Below are positions 32,191-39,821 of a DNA stretch of 64,000 nt, in pieces. Source of the stretch: Azospirillum sp. TSO22-1 (GTDB lineage: Bacteria > Pseudomonadota > Alphaproteobacteria > Azospirillales > Azospirillaceae); the NCBI RefSeq assembly GCF_003116015.1, contig NZ_LGQZ01000133.1, forward strand, positions 19,065 through 83,064, in the 5' to 3' direction. The position numbers were made by a program, and so were the translations under genes. The notes beneath the pieces are model-generated. The model worked only from the letters and a program-made list of their open reading frames with translations. It was not told the origin of the DNA and did not search any database. How positions within the stretch are numbered: the first letter of the stretch is position 1; the number at the start of each line of letters is the position of its first letter.

Positions 32191-32565
32191 ATGACCCGTA
32201 TCCTCGCCGCCCTGTTCGCGACCCTCGTCTCGGGCGCCTTGCCGGCCGCCGCCCGCGCCGCGCCGCCGCCGGGCCACCCGACGCCGCAGGACGCCGGCCA
32301 GATCCTCGGCGTGCCGGCGCAGACGCAGGGCGAGCCGATGCCCTACAAGGGCAAGGTGGTGGAGACCTTCGACGCCAACGCCTACACCTACATCCTGTTG
32401 AAGGACGGCAACGCACAGCGCTGGCTGGCGGCGCCGCGCACGGCGGTGAAGCCGGGCCAGACCGTCCACCACGGCCAGGGCGCGGAGATGCAGAACTTCC
32501 ACTCCAAGGTGCTGAACCGCACCTTCGAGCGCATCCTGTTCGTGGGATCCGTGCGCGCCGAATAG
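32191..32565 (+). CDS. NrfJ-like periplasmic OB-fold protein
   Basis: The 124-residue protein has a signal peptide ending in ARAAPPPG (about residue 24). The mature part shows YKGKVVETFDANAYTYILLK, RWLAAPRTAVKPGQTVHHGQ and MQNFHSKVLNRTFERILFVG. As I recall it, this pattern (a beta-barrel with MxNFxSKTLxRTFxxIxFV) is that of NrfJ-like proteins. GGAG precedes the ATG by 6 bases. The convergent small secreted protein lies 3 bp away. A role near the redox enzymes encoded downstream is only suggestive. Confidence 0.7.
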   Translation: MTRILAALFATLVSGALPAAARAAPPPGHPTPQDAGQILGVPAQTQGEPMPYKGKVVETFDANAYTYILLKDGNAQRWLAAPRTAVKPGQTVHHGQGAEMQNFHSKVLNRTFERILFVGSVRAE

Positions 32566-32568
32566 GCG

Positions 32569-32910
32569 CTATTTCGTTTCCTGGCTGGTGAGGTCCGACG
32601 GGTTCTGCGAACGCGTCGGTTCCTGCGGGTCGTCGGGCTCGCTGGCCAGCGGGTTCGGGCGCGGCACCGGTGTGCCCTGAAGGTCCGGCGGCGCCCGGCG
32701 CACCGCGGCCAGCGCCTCGACCAGCTCGGCCGCCTGGGTGTTGCCCTTGGTCTCATGGGTTGGCGAGCGGATGCCCTGGGGATTGGGGTGCGGCTCCTGG
32801 CTTTCGCGAACGGCGGGGTCCTTGGCCAAATTCTCCTTCTGCCCATCCTGGGCGGCGGCGACGGATACCAGGAGCAGGCAGGCCGCGCTGAACGGCAGGA
32901 TGGCGCGCAT
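32569..32910 (-). CDS. Small secreted protein of unknown function
   Basis: The 113-residue product has a signal peptide (MRAILPFSAACLLLVSVAAA, cleavage before QDGQKEN). The rest is hydrophilic, Pro/Glu/Asn-rich and probably disordered, ending TSQETK. No cysteine remains after cleavage. I recognise no family. ATG 32908-32910 opens the signal peptide; GGAACC is a weak SD. Its stop is 3 bp from the NrfJ-like gene's stop (convergent), and the formate dehydrogenase cluster starts divergently 84 bp upstream. Confidence 0.65.
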   Translation of the reverse strand: MRAILPFSAACLLLVSVAAAQDGQKENLAKDPAVRESQEPHPNPQGIRSPTHETKGNTQAAELVEALAAVRRAPPDLQGTPVPRPNPLASEPDDPQEPTRSQNPSDLTSQETK

Positions 32911-32993
32911 GGACGGGTTCCTTCGGGAAAGACCAACACACGCCTGAACAGCAGACGGGGGGAGCAAGTTTCCCGCCCCGCTGTTTTCCTGTC

Positions 32994-33500
32994 ATGGACA
33001 GCACCGAGCAGCGGACCATTGGCGTGGTGGTGGAGCGGCGGCGCACCGGCAATCCCTGGCAGCCGGAGCGCTGGAGCGCCGTCGCCCTGCTGCCCGGCCG
33101 GCCGGACGCGGCGCCATGGACGGTGCTGGAGTCCGGCGAGGGCTGGGCGCGCTGCTACGCCGGGGCGGCGGAGGTGACGCTGTTCGCCAGCGACACCGAC
33201 AACTACCGGCACAACCTCGACGGCCCGCGGCCCACGGCCTTCGTCATCCTGCGCCGCGACGGCGGGGAGCCGGGGCTGCGGCTGCTCGGCGTCACCGTCG
33301 ATCCCGGCGAGATCGAGGCGCATTCCGATGCCGGCGACGACCTGATCGAGGCGCTGCCGCTGCCGCCCGACCTCGCCGCCTGGATGCGCGGCTTCGTCGA
33401 GCGGCACCACGTCGACCGCCCCTTCCACAAGCGCACGCGCGACCGCGCCGACCTCGAGGCGCTGGCCCGCCGCCCCCGTCCGGAGCGCGAGCATGGCTGA
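32994..33500 (+). CDS. DUF3305 protein, formate dehydrogenase accessory
   Basis: This 168-residue soluble protein reads RTIGVVVERRRTGNPWQPER WSAV... split around the family motif, then LFASDTDNYRHNLDGPRPTA and VTVDPGEIEAHSDAGDDLIE. DUF3305 and DUF3306 genes are found together at the head of cytoplasmic-membrane formate dehydrogenase clusters; their job in assembly is not known. First gene of this cluster; its end overlaps the DUF3306 start by 8 bp. Confidence 0.88.
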   Translation: MDSTEQRTIGVVVERRRTGNPWQPERWSAVALLPGRPDAAPWTVLESGEGWARCYAGAAEVTLFASDTDNYRHNLDGPRPTAFVILRRDGGEPGLRLLGVTVDPGEIEAHSDAGDDLIEALPLPPDLAAWMRGFVERHHVDRPFHKRTRDRADLEALARRPRPEREHG

Positions 33501-33903
33501 CGAAGAAGACTTCCTGTCCCGCTGGTCGCGCCTGAAGCGCGAAGGCGAAGCGCCACCCGGGCCCCCGGTGCCCGAACCCGTCGCCGAGGAACCCGAACGC
33601 GCGCCCCTGCCGCCCATCGACAGTCTGGGGATCGACAGCGACTACACCCGCTTCCTCGCCCCCGACGTGCCGGTCGAGATGGCGCGGCTGGCGCTGCGCA
33701 AGGCATGGGCCAGCGACCCGGCGATCGCCGACTTCCGCGGCTTCGCCGAGTACGACTGGGACTGCAACGCGCCCGGCTACGGCGCGCTGCGGGCCACCGA
33801 CCAGGTCGCCGACCTGCTGAACGCCGTCTTCGGCGATATGCCGGAAGAGGAAGCCGCGGCCGGCGAGCCACCCGAAAAGGACACCGAAACATCAGAGGCT
33901 TAG
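33493..33903 (+). CDS. DUF3306 protein, formate dehydrogenase accessory
   Basis: The 136-residue acidic protein begins MADEEDFLSRWSRLKREGE, the DUF3306 opening (FLxRWSRRK). A Pro/Glu-rich linker precedes LPPIDSLGIDSDYTRFLAPD and LRKAWASDPAIADFRGFAEY. The C-terminus is Glu-rich. The gene overlaps DUF3305 by 8 bp and precedes the TorD-like chaperone gene by 40 bp. Both DUFs are diagnostic of this formate dehydrogenase type. Confidence 0.88.
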   Translation: MADEEDFLSRWSRLKREGEAPPGPPVPEPVAEEPERAPLPPIDSLGIDSDYTRFLAPDVPVEMARLALRKAWASDPAIADFRGFAEYDWDCNAPGYGALRATDQVADLLNAVFGDMPEEEAAAGEPPEKDTETSEA

Positions 33904-33943
33904 CGCTGTTGACGCTCCTAGGGAGAACGGAGACGGCGCAGAC

Positions 33944-34546
33944 ATGGCGGCGCTTGCCGAACGGGCGATGGTGGACGATGCCGACCGCCTGCGGGCGCAG
34001 GCCTACACGTTGCTGGCCCAGGTGCTGGCGCGGCCGCCGTCGCGCGCCCTGTTGACGGCGTTCAGCGGGCTGACCGGCGACGCCACCCCGCTGGGCCGCG
34101 CGCTCGACGCGCTGGCCGACGCCGCCCGGTCCACCAGCGCCGACGACGCCGAGCGCGAGTTCAACGCGCTGTTCATCGGCGTCGTGCGCGGCGAGCTGGT
34201 GCCCTACGGTTCCTATTACCTGTCCGGCTGCCTCAACGACCGGCCACTGGCCGCGGTGCGCGGCGACCTGCGCGTGCTGGGCTTCGAGCGCACGCCCGGC
34301 GTCGCCGAGCCGGAGGATCACGTCGCCCTCCTGTGCGAGGTGATGGCGGCGCTGGCCGAGGGCGCGCCGCTGTCCACCCAACAACGCTTCTTCGAGCGCC
34401 ACCTCGCCCCCTGGGCCGGCGGCTTCTTCGCCGACCTGGAGCACGCCGCGGCGGCGCGCCTGTACCGGCCGGTGGGCACCGTCGGCCGGCTGTTTCTGGG
34501 CATCGAGCGCGATGCCTTCGCCCTGATACCGAGGACCTCCCCATGA
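33944..34546 (+). CDS. TorD/DmsD-family molybdoenzyme chaperone
   Basis: The 200-residue helical protein has REFNALFIGVVRGELVPYGS YYLSG in split form, the TorD family core (E/Y..LF.G...VPPY.SYYL). PEDHVALLCEVMAAL in the C-terminal half is the second conserved motif. It should bind the Tat signal of the catalytic subunit and guard cofactor insertion before export. ATG 33944 is used; ATG 33968 is an alternative. It overlaps the next gene by 4 bp. Confidence 0.88.
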   Translation: MAALAERAMVDDADRLRAQAYTLLAQVLARPPSRALLTAFSGLTGDATPLGRALDALADAARSTSADDAEREFNALFIGVVRGELVPYGSYYLSGCLNDRPLAAVRGDLRVLGFERTPGVAEPEDHVALLCEVMAALAEGAPLSTQQRFFERHLAPWAGGFFADLEHAAAARLYRPVGTVGRLFLGIERDAFALIPRTSP

Positions 34547-34731
34547 CCACCAAGCCCACCGGCATCGACCGGCGCGACCTCCTGAAGGGCCTGGGTTTCG
34601 GCGCCGCCGGCGCCGCGGCGCTCACCGCGGCGCCGACGGCCGAGGCCGCCGAGACGCCGCAGGAGCAGGTCAAGCAACGTTACGCCGAGACCGACCACAT
34701 CAAGCGCTTCTACGCCCTCAACCGCCTGTGA
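34543..34731 (+). CDS. Formate dehydrogenase-associated twin-arginine small protein
   Basis: The 62-residue protein has a Tat motif DRRDLLKGLGFGAAGAAALT followed by the conserved end QRYAETDHIKRFYALNRL. Small Tat-signal proteins of this type are constantly found before fdh catalytic genes and probably travel with the enzyme complex. The ATG overlaps the TorD-type stop. It precedes the catalytic gene by 13 bp, supporting a co-translated trio. Confidence 0.88.
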   Translation: MTTKPTGIDRRDLLKGLGFGAAGAAALTAAPTAEAAETPQEQVKQRYAETDHIKRFYALNRL

Positions 34732-34744
34732 GGCGAGGCCCGCC

Positions 34745-37642
34745 ATGCTGACCAAGCGCTCCTCCGGCACCGCCCCGCGCGGGCACCTTGCGCGCTCCCT
34801 GACCGCCGGGACCGGCAAGGGGGTGAGCCGGCGCGGCTTCCTGCACGGCTCCGGCCTCGCGGCCGGCGGCATGGCGGCGCTCTCGGCGCTGCCGGCGGCG
34901 ATGATCCGCAGGGCGGAGGCCGCCGGGCCGATCCCGGGGGCCGAGACGGTGACGCGCAAGAACATCTGCACGCACTGCTCGGTCGGCTGCACGGTGATCG
35001 CCGAGATCCAGAACGGCGTGTGGACCGGCCAGGAGCCGGGCTGGGAGAGCCCGATCAGCCAGGGCACGCACTGCGCCAAGGGCGCCTCGGTGCGCGAGCT
35101 GACCACCGGCGAGCGGCGGGTGAAGTACCCGCTGAAGCTGGTGGACGGCGAATGGAAGCGCATCTCCTGGGACGTCGCCATCGAGGAGATCGGCAACAAG
35201 CTCCTGGAGATCCGCCGGACGTCCGGGCCGGACAGCGTGTTCTGGCTGGGCTCGGCCAAGTTCTCCAACGAGGGCTCGTACCTGTTCCGCAAGCTGGCGG
35301 CGTTCTGGGGTACCAACAACGTCGACCATCAGGCGCGCATCTGCCACTCCACCACGGTCGCCGGCGTGGCGAACACGTGGGGGTACGGGGCGATGACCAA
35401 CTCCTACAACGACATCCAGAATTCGAAGTGCCTGGTCCTCATCGGCGGCAACCCGGCCGAGGCGCACCCGGTGTCGATGCAGCACATGCTGCGCGGCAAG
35501 GAACGCAACCGCGCCCCCTTCATCGTCATCGACCCGCGCTTCACCCGCACCGCCGCGCACGCCACCGAGTACGTGCGCATCCGCCCCGGCACCGACATCC
35601 CGGTGGTCTGGGGCATCCTCTGGCACGTCTTCGAGCAGGGGTGGGAAGACAAGGAGTACATCCGCCAGCGCGTCTACGGCATGGACCAGGTCCGCGCCGA
35701 GGTGAAGAAATGGACCCCGCAGGAGGTCGAGCGCGTCTCCGGCGTCCCCGGCGAGCAGTTGAAGCGCGTCGCCGAGGCGATGGCGAAGAACAGGCCGTCC
35801 ACGCTGATCTGGTGCATGGGGGCGACGCAGAAGTCGGTGGGCACCGCCAACGTCCGCGCCTTCTCCATCCTGCAGCTGGCGCTCGGCAACATCGGCATCG
35901 AGGGCGGCGGCGCCAACATCTACCGCGGCCACTGCAACGTGCAGGGGGCCACCGACTTCGGCCTGGATGTCTCCACCCTGCCCTCCTACTACGGGCTGGC
36001 GGAAGGGGCGTGGAAGCACTTCTGCCGGGTCTGGGAGGTCGATTACGAGTGGATGAAGAGCCGCTTCGCCTCCAAGGCGTTGATGGAGGCCAAGGGCATC
36101 CCGACCACCCGCTGGTTCGACGCGGTGCTGGCCAAGAAGGAGGACGTCGAGCAGCCGGACACCCTCAAGGCCATGCTGTGCTTCGGCCACGGCGGCAACA
36201 CCGTGACCCGCATGCCGGAGATGGTGAAGGGCCTGGAGAAGCTGGAGCTGCTGGTCATCGCCGATCCGCACCCGACCACCTTCGCGTCGATCAGCGGCCG
36301 GAAGAACGGCAGCTACATCCTGCCCGGCTGCACGCAGTTCGAGACGGACGGCTCGCGCACCTGCTCCAACCGCTCCATGCAGTGGGGCGAGAAGCTCGTC
36401 GAGCCGATCTTCGAATCCAAGGACGACTACACGATCATCTACCTGCTGGCGAAGAAGCTCGGCTTCGCCGACGAGATGTTCAAGCACATCACGGTGGAGG
36501 GCACACGCCCGGTGCCGGAGGACATCCTGCGCGAGATCAACCGCAGTTGCCTCTCCACCGGCTACACCGGCCAGTCGCCGGAGCGCCTCAAGCTGCACAT
36601 GAAGCACCAGGCCGACTTCGACAAGATCACCATGCGGGCCGAGAGCGGCCCCTGCAAGGGCGAGTACTACGGCCTGCCCTGGCCGTGCTGGGGCCATCCG
36701 GAGCTGAAGCACCCGGGCTCGGCCATCCTCTACGACACCTCCAAGCACGTCATGGAGGGCGGCGGCGTCTTCCGCGCCCGCTTCGGCGTCGAGCGGGAGG
36801 GCGTCAGCCTGCTGGCCGAGGGCTCCTACTCCAAGGGCTCGGAGATCCAGGACGGGTACCCCGAGTTCACCATGGCCGTGCTGAGGAAGCTCGGCTGGGA
36901 CAAGGACCTGACGGCGGAGGAGATGCGCGTCATCCAGGCCATCGGCGGCGACAAGATCGACGAGGTGAGCTGGCAGACCGACCTGTCCATGGGCATCATC
37001 CGCGTGGCGCTCAAGCACGGGTGCTCGCCGCACGGCAACGCCAAGGCGCGCGCCGCGGCCTGGAACCTGCCCGACCCGGTGCCGGTGCACCGCGAGCCGA
37101 TCTACACCCCGCGCAAGGACCTCGTCTCCCAGTACCCGGCGATCAACGACCGCCGCGACTTCCGCCTGCCGCAGCTCGCCAAGTCGGTGCAGGCCGGCGC
37201 CGTCGACAAGGACGTGGCCGGCAAGTTCCCGTTCGTCCTCACCTCCGGCCGGCTGGTCGAGTACGAGGGCGGCGGCGAGGAGACGCGCTCCAACCGCTGG
37301 CTGGCCGAGTTGCAGCAGTCGATGTTCGCCGAGATCAACAGCAAGGACGCCGAACGCCTGGGCATCAGGAACGACGCCTGGGTCTGGGTGTACGGACCGG
37401 AGAACAACGCCAAGGTCAAGGTGCGCGCCCTGGTCACCAACCGGGTGGGGCCGGGCACGGTGTTCATGCCCTTCCACTTCTCCGGCTACTGGCAGGGCGA
37501 AAGCCGGCGCGCCGCCTACCCGCCGGGCACCGACCCCATCGTGCTGGGCGAGTCGGCCAACACGGTGACGACCTACGGCTACGACCCGGTGACGTTCATG
37601 CAGGAAGCCAAGGTCACGCTGTGCCGCGTGGAGCCGGCGTGA
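34745..37642 (+). CDS. fdhA: Formate dehydrogenase catalytic (molybdopterin) subunit, Cys form
   Basis: The 965-residue bis-MGD oxidoreductase oxidises formate in the periplasm. A Tat signal (VSRRGFLHGSGLAAGGMAAL) opens the protein. The [4Fe-4S] ligands are CTHCSVGC from Cys75 and CAKG about 30 residues on. The active-site segment ARICHSTTVAGVANTWGYGA has Cys200 where E. coli FdnG has selenocysteine; an in-frame TGA is absent. Molydop-binding C-terminus includes HFSGYWQGESRRAAYPPGTD. Followed by the Fe-S subunit gene 16 bp downstream. Electron flow would go FdhA, Fe-S subunit, cytochrome b, quinone. Confidence 0.94.
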   Translation: MLTKRSSGTAPRGHLARSLTAGTGKGVSRRGFLHGSGLAAGGMAALSALPAAMIRRAEAAGPIPGAETVTRKNICTHCSVGCTVIAEIQNGVWTGQEPGWESPISQGTHCAKGASVRELTTGERRVKYPLKLVDGEWKRISWDVAIEEIGNKLLEIRRTSGPDSVFWLGSAKFSNEGSYLFRKLAAFWGTNNVDHQARICHSTTVAGVANTWGYGAMTNSYNDIQNSKCLVLIGGNPAEAHPVSMQHMLRGKERNRAPFIVIDPRFTRTAAHATEYVRIRPGTDIPVVWGILWHVFEQGWEDKEYIRQRVYGMDQVRAEVKKWTPQEVERVSGVPGEQLKRVAEAMAKNRPSTLIWCMGATQKSVGTANVRAFSILQLALGNIGIEGGGANIYRGHCNVQGATDFGLDVSTLPSYYGLAEGAWKHFCRVWEVDYEWMKSRFASKALMEAKGIPTTRWFDAVLAKKEDVEQPDTLKAMLCFGHGGNTVTRMPEMVKGLEKLELLVIADPHPTTFASISGRKNGSYILPGCTQFETDGSRTCSNRSMQWGEKLVEPIFESKDDYTIIYLLAKKLGFADEMFKHITVEGTRPVPEDILREINRSCLSTGYTGQSPERLKLHMKHQADFDKITMRAESGPCKGEYYGLPWPCWGHPELKHPGSAILYDTSKHVMEGGGVFRARFGVEREGVSLLAEGSYSKGSEIQDGYPEFTMAVLRKLGWDKDLTAEEMRVIQAIGGDKIDEVSWQTDLSMGIIRVALKHGCSPHGNAKARAAAWNLPDPVPVHREPIYTPRKDLVSQYPAINDRRDFRLPQLAKSVQAGAVDKDVAGKFPFVLTSGRLVEYEGGGEETRSNRWLAELQQSMFAEINSKDAERLGIRNDAWVWVYGPENNAKVKVRALVTNRVGPGTVFMPFHFSGYWQGESRRAAYPPGTDPIVLGESANTVTTYGYDPVTFMQEAKVTLCRVEPA

Positions 37643-37658
37643 CGGGAGGACCCAAGCC

Positions 37659-38294
37659 ATGGCACGCATGAAGTTCCTCTGCGACGCCGAACGCTGCATC
37701 GAGTGCAACGCCTGCGTCACCGCCTGCAAGAACGAGCACGAGGTGCCCTGGGGCATCAACCGCCGCCGCGTCGTCACGATCCGCGACGGCGAGCCGGGCG
37801 AGCGCTCGATCTCCATGGCCTGCATGCACTGCACCGACCCGCCCTGCGCGGCGGTGTGCCCGGTCGACTGCTTCTACCAGACGGCGGAGGGCGTGGTGCT
37901 GCACAACAAGGACCTGTGCATCGGCTGTGGCTACTGCTTCTACGCCTGCCCGTTCGGTGCGCCGCAGTTCCCGCAGACCACCAACTTCGGCGGGCGCGGC
38001 AAGATGGACAAATGCACCTTCTGCGCCGGCGGCCCGGAGGCCGACGGCAGCCCCGAGGAGTTCCAGAAGTACGGCCGCAACCGCCTGGCCGAGGGCAAGC
38101 TGCCGCTGTGCGCCGAGATGTGCTCGACCCGCGCGCTGATGGCCGGCGACGGCGACGTGCTGGCCGACATCTACAAGGAACGCGTGGTGCGCCGCGGCTA
38201 CGGCTCCGGCGCGCACGGCTGGGCCACCGCCTACGCCAGCCGCAACCGCGGCGACGCCCTGGCGCCGGGGCGGGTTGGTACCGGCGGCAGTTAA
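37659..38294 (+). CDS. fdhB: Formate dehydrogenase iron-sulfur subunit (Fdh3 beta type)
   Basis: This 211-residue ferredoxin-like subunit has four Cys clusters: CIECNACVTAC, CMHCTDPPCAAVCPVDCF, CIGCGYCFYACPFGAPQ and CTFCAGG with a later CAEMCST. The layout indicates four [4Fe-4S] centres. No transmembrane helix is present at the C-terminus, unlike FdnH, so it relies on the catalytic and cytochrome subunits for anchoring. GGAGG precedes the ATG. A GTCATCCCCGC hairpin lies between it and the cytochrome gene. Confidence 0.93.
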   Translation: MARMKFLCDAERCIECNACVTACKNEHEVPWGINRRRVVTIRDGEPGERSISMACMHCTDPPCAAVCPVDCFYQTAEGVVLHNKDLCIGCGYCFYACPFGAPQFPQTTNFGGRGKMDKCTFCAGGPEADGSPEEFQKYGRNRLAEGKLPLCAEMCSTRALMAGDGDVLADIYKERVVRRGYGSGAHGWATAYASRNRGDALAPGRVGTGGS

Positions 38295-38356
38295 TGGCGT
38301 ATAGGCACAATGTGTTGATTGATAATGGGTTATAGCCGACCAGAGCGCCCCCAAAC

Positions 38357-38386
38357 CCGTCATCCCCGCGAAGGCGGGGATGACGG
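38357..38386. repeat. GTCATCCCCGCGAAGGCGGGGATGAC-type hairpin (copy 1)
   Basis: CCGTCATCCCCGC (38357-38369), loop GAAG, and GCGGGGATGACGG (38374-38386) make a perfect 13-bp stem. The same element occurs at 59971-59998. It is inside the fdh operon, between the Fe-S and cytochrome genes, where it could moderate read-through or mRNA decay. Confidence 0.88.
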
Positions 38387-38414
38387 AAAAGGAACGAAGC
38401 GAGGAGACGATACC

Positions 38415-39416
38415 ATGCGGCACCTCCGTCCCTTCCTGCTCCTCGCAGCGCTGCTGCTGGCGGCCCCCGCCGTGCAGGCGCAGCTCTACCAAGCCCCCGG
38501 CCCGACCTCGCCGACCTCCAAGGATCAGGTGGAGCTGTACGCGCCGCACCAGGACAAGGAGGTCGGCATCGTCTCGATCCCCGACTCCAAGCTCGCTGTG
38601 CTGGTGCAGCCGGAGGGGCGGGAATGGCGCGGGTTCCGCACGGTGATCCTGCGCTGGGGCGCCGCCATCGCCATCCTCGGCATGGCGGGGCTGCTGCTGC
38701 TGTTCTACCTCGTGCGCGGCACCATCCGGATCGGGGAGGGGCGCGCCGGGCGCACCGTGCCGCGCTTCGCCGCGCTCGACCGATTCGCGCACTGGACCAC
38801 GGCGACGAGCTTCCTGCTGCTGGCGCTGACCGGGCTGGTGGTGACCTTCGGCCGGCCGCTGCTGATCCCGCTGATCGGGCATCCGGCGTTCACCACGCTC
38901 GCCCAGTCGGGCAAGGCGATCCACAACTTCCTCAGCGTGCCGTTCGTGTTCGGCATCCTGCTGATGATCGTGCTGTGGGTGCGCGACAACATCCCGGAAA
39001 AGGCCGACCTCGTCTGGCTGAAGACCATGGGCGGCCTGTTCTCCAAGTCGGGCGAGCATCCGGAGTGCGGGCGCTTCAACGCCGGGCAGAAGGGCATCTT
39101 CTGGGCGGTGGTGCTGGGCGGCGGGGCGCTGGCGGCGACGGGATTCCTGCTGCTGGCGCCGTTCGCGCTGACCGGCATCGGCGGCATGCAGATCATCCAC
39201 GTCGTCCACGGCGCCCTGGCGGCGCTGATGATCGCCATCATCCTGGCGCACATCTACATCGGCTCGGTCGGCATGGAGGGCGCCTTCGACGCCATGGGCA
39301 CCGGCCACGTGGACGAGAACTGGGCCAGGGACCATCACCGCCGCTGGTACGACGAGCAGGTCGGAAAGGGCCGAGTCGACCCGCCCCCCGCCGTCCGGCC
39401 GCACCCCGCGGAGTAG
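38415..39416 (+). CDS. fdhC: Formate dehydrogenase gamma subunit (cytochrome b)
   Basis: The 333-residue membrane subunit has a signal peptide (MRHLRPFLLLAALLLAAPAV then QAQ). A periplasmic stretch of about 55 residues follows. Five helices hold heme-ligand candidates RFAHWTTATSF, AIHNFLSVPF and IIHVVHGALAALMIAII LAH in parts. It takes electrons from the Fe-S subunit to quinone. GGAG lies 9 bases before ATG 38415. The polar C-terminus (DDH-type) reads ENWARDHHRRWYDEQVGKG, typical of the family. Last gene of the cluster. Confidence 0.92.
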   Translation: MRHLRPFLLLAALLLAAPAVQAQLYQAPGPTSPTSKDQVELYAPHQDKEVGIVSIPDSKLAVLVQPEGREWRGFRTVILRWGAAIAILGMAGLLLLFYLVRGTIRIGEGRAGRTVPRFAALDRFAHWTTATSFLLLALTGLVVTFGRPLLIPLIGHPAFTTLAQSGKAIHNFLSVPFVFGILLMIVLWVRDNIPEKADLVWLKTMGGLFSKSGEHPECGRFNAGQKGIFWAVVLGGGALAATGFLLLAPFALTGIGGMQIIHVVHGALAALMIAIILAHIYIGSVGMEGAFDAMGTGHVDENWARDHHRRWYDEQVGKGRVDPPPAVRPHPAE

Positions 39417-39419
39417 CGG

Positions 39420-39587
39420 CTACCGGCCGGAGAAGTGCCGCGCCTCGACCGAGCCGCCCTCGCCCACCCGCGCGCTCTGGCGGGCGAAGGCGTCGTCGGC
39501 GCTGCGGCTGAACCCGGTTTCCAGCACGACGCCGGTGCCGATGGCCAGCGCCAGCACGAAAAGCACGGCGAAACCGAAGGCGTTCAT
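39420..39587 (-). CDS. Small single-helix membrane protein, 55 residues
   Basis: ATG 39585-39587 has GGAG 8 bases upstream. The product is MNAFGFAVLFVLALAIGTGV followed by VLETGFSRSADDAFARQSAR and a Gly/Glu-rich tail ending ARHFSGR. One N-terminal helix (residues 4-22) is followed by a short charged domain, a plausible small membrane or exported peptide. The stop is 3 bp from the fdh cytochrome stop (convergent). It is too short for most gene callers; codon use fits the neighbours. Function unknown. Confidence 0.65.
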   Translation of the reverse strand: MNAFGFAVLFVLALAIGTGVVLETGFSRSADDAFARQSARVGEGGSVEARHFSGR

Positions 39588-39716
39588 GGACGGAACTCCC
39601 GCTTGAATCCGGTTCCTCCTTCCAACAGCGGAGAGCGGCGCCGGTCACGGTTGCACCGCTGGCGTTGCAGATAGTCCGTTTCTCCGATTGCCAAGCGCGC
39701 CGCTTCGTGGCCTGCT

Positions 39717-39738
39717 AGGAGGGCCTCGAATGTTCTAG
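39717..39738 (+). other. Minimal reading frame Met-Phe-stop with a strong ribosome site
   Basis: AGGAGGG (39717-39723) stands 6 bases before ATG TTC TAG (39730-39738). A full SD in front of a two-codon frame, 19 bp before a terminator stem, is noteworthy. It could be a start-stop regulatory element of a short transcript or accidental. Confidence 0.3.
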
Positions 39739-39756
39739 AGAGCGCATACCAGCCTG

Positions 39757-39792
39757 AGCGGCGGGCTTCGCGGCCCGCCGCTTTCTTTTTTT
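39757..39792 (+). terminator. Strong rho-independent terminator
   Basis: AGCGGCGGGC (39757-39766) pairs perfectly with GCCCGCCGCT (39773-39782) around a 6-nt loop TTCGCG, followed by TTCTTTTTTT. It is the only classical terminator with a long T-run that I see in the window. It would end rightward transcription: read-through from the fdh operon 340 bp upstream, or a short independent RNA from about 39660-39700. Confidence 0.85.
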
Positions 39793-39821
39793 GTCCGGCG
39801 CTTGCTTGGGAGGGGAAGCGG

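Noticed and set aside
35342..35344. Selenocysteine in the formate dehydrogenase
   Set aside because: The codon is TGC (Cys200), not TGA, so no selenocysteine insertion is needed.
34718..37834. 1038-residue leftward open frame
   Set aside because: It is antisense to the formate dehydrogenase catalytic gene, has no motif and only low-complexity residues.
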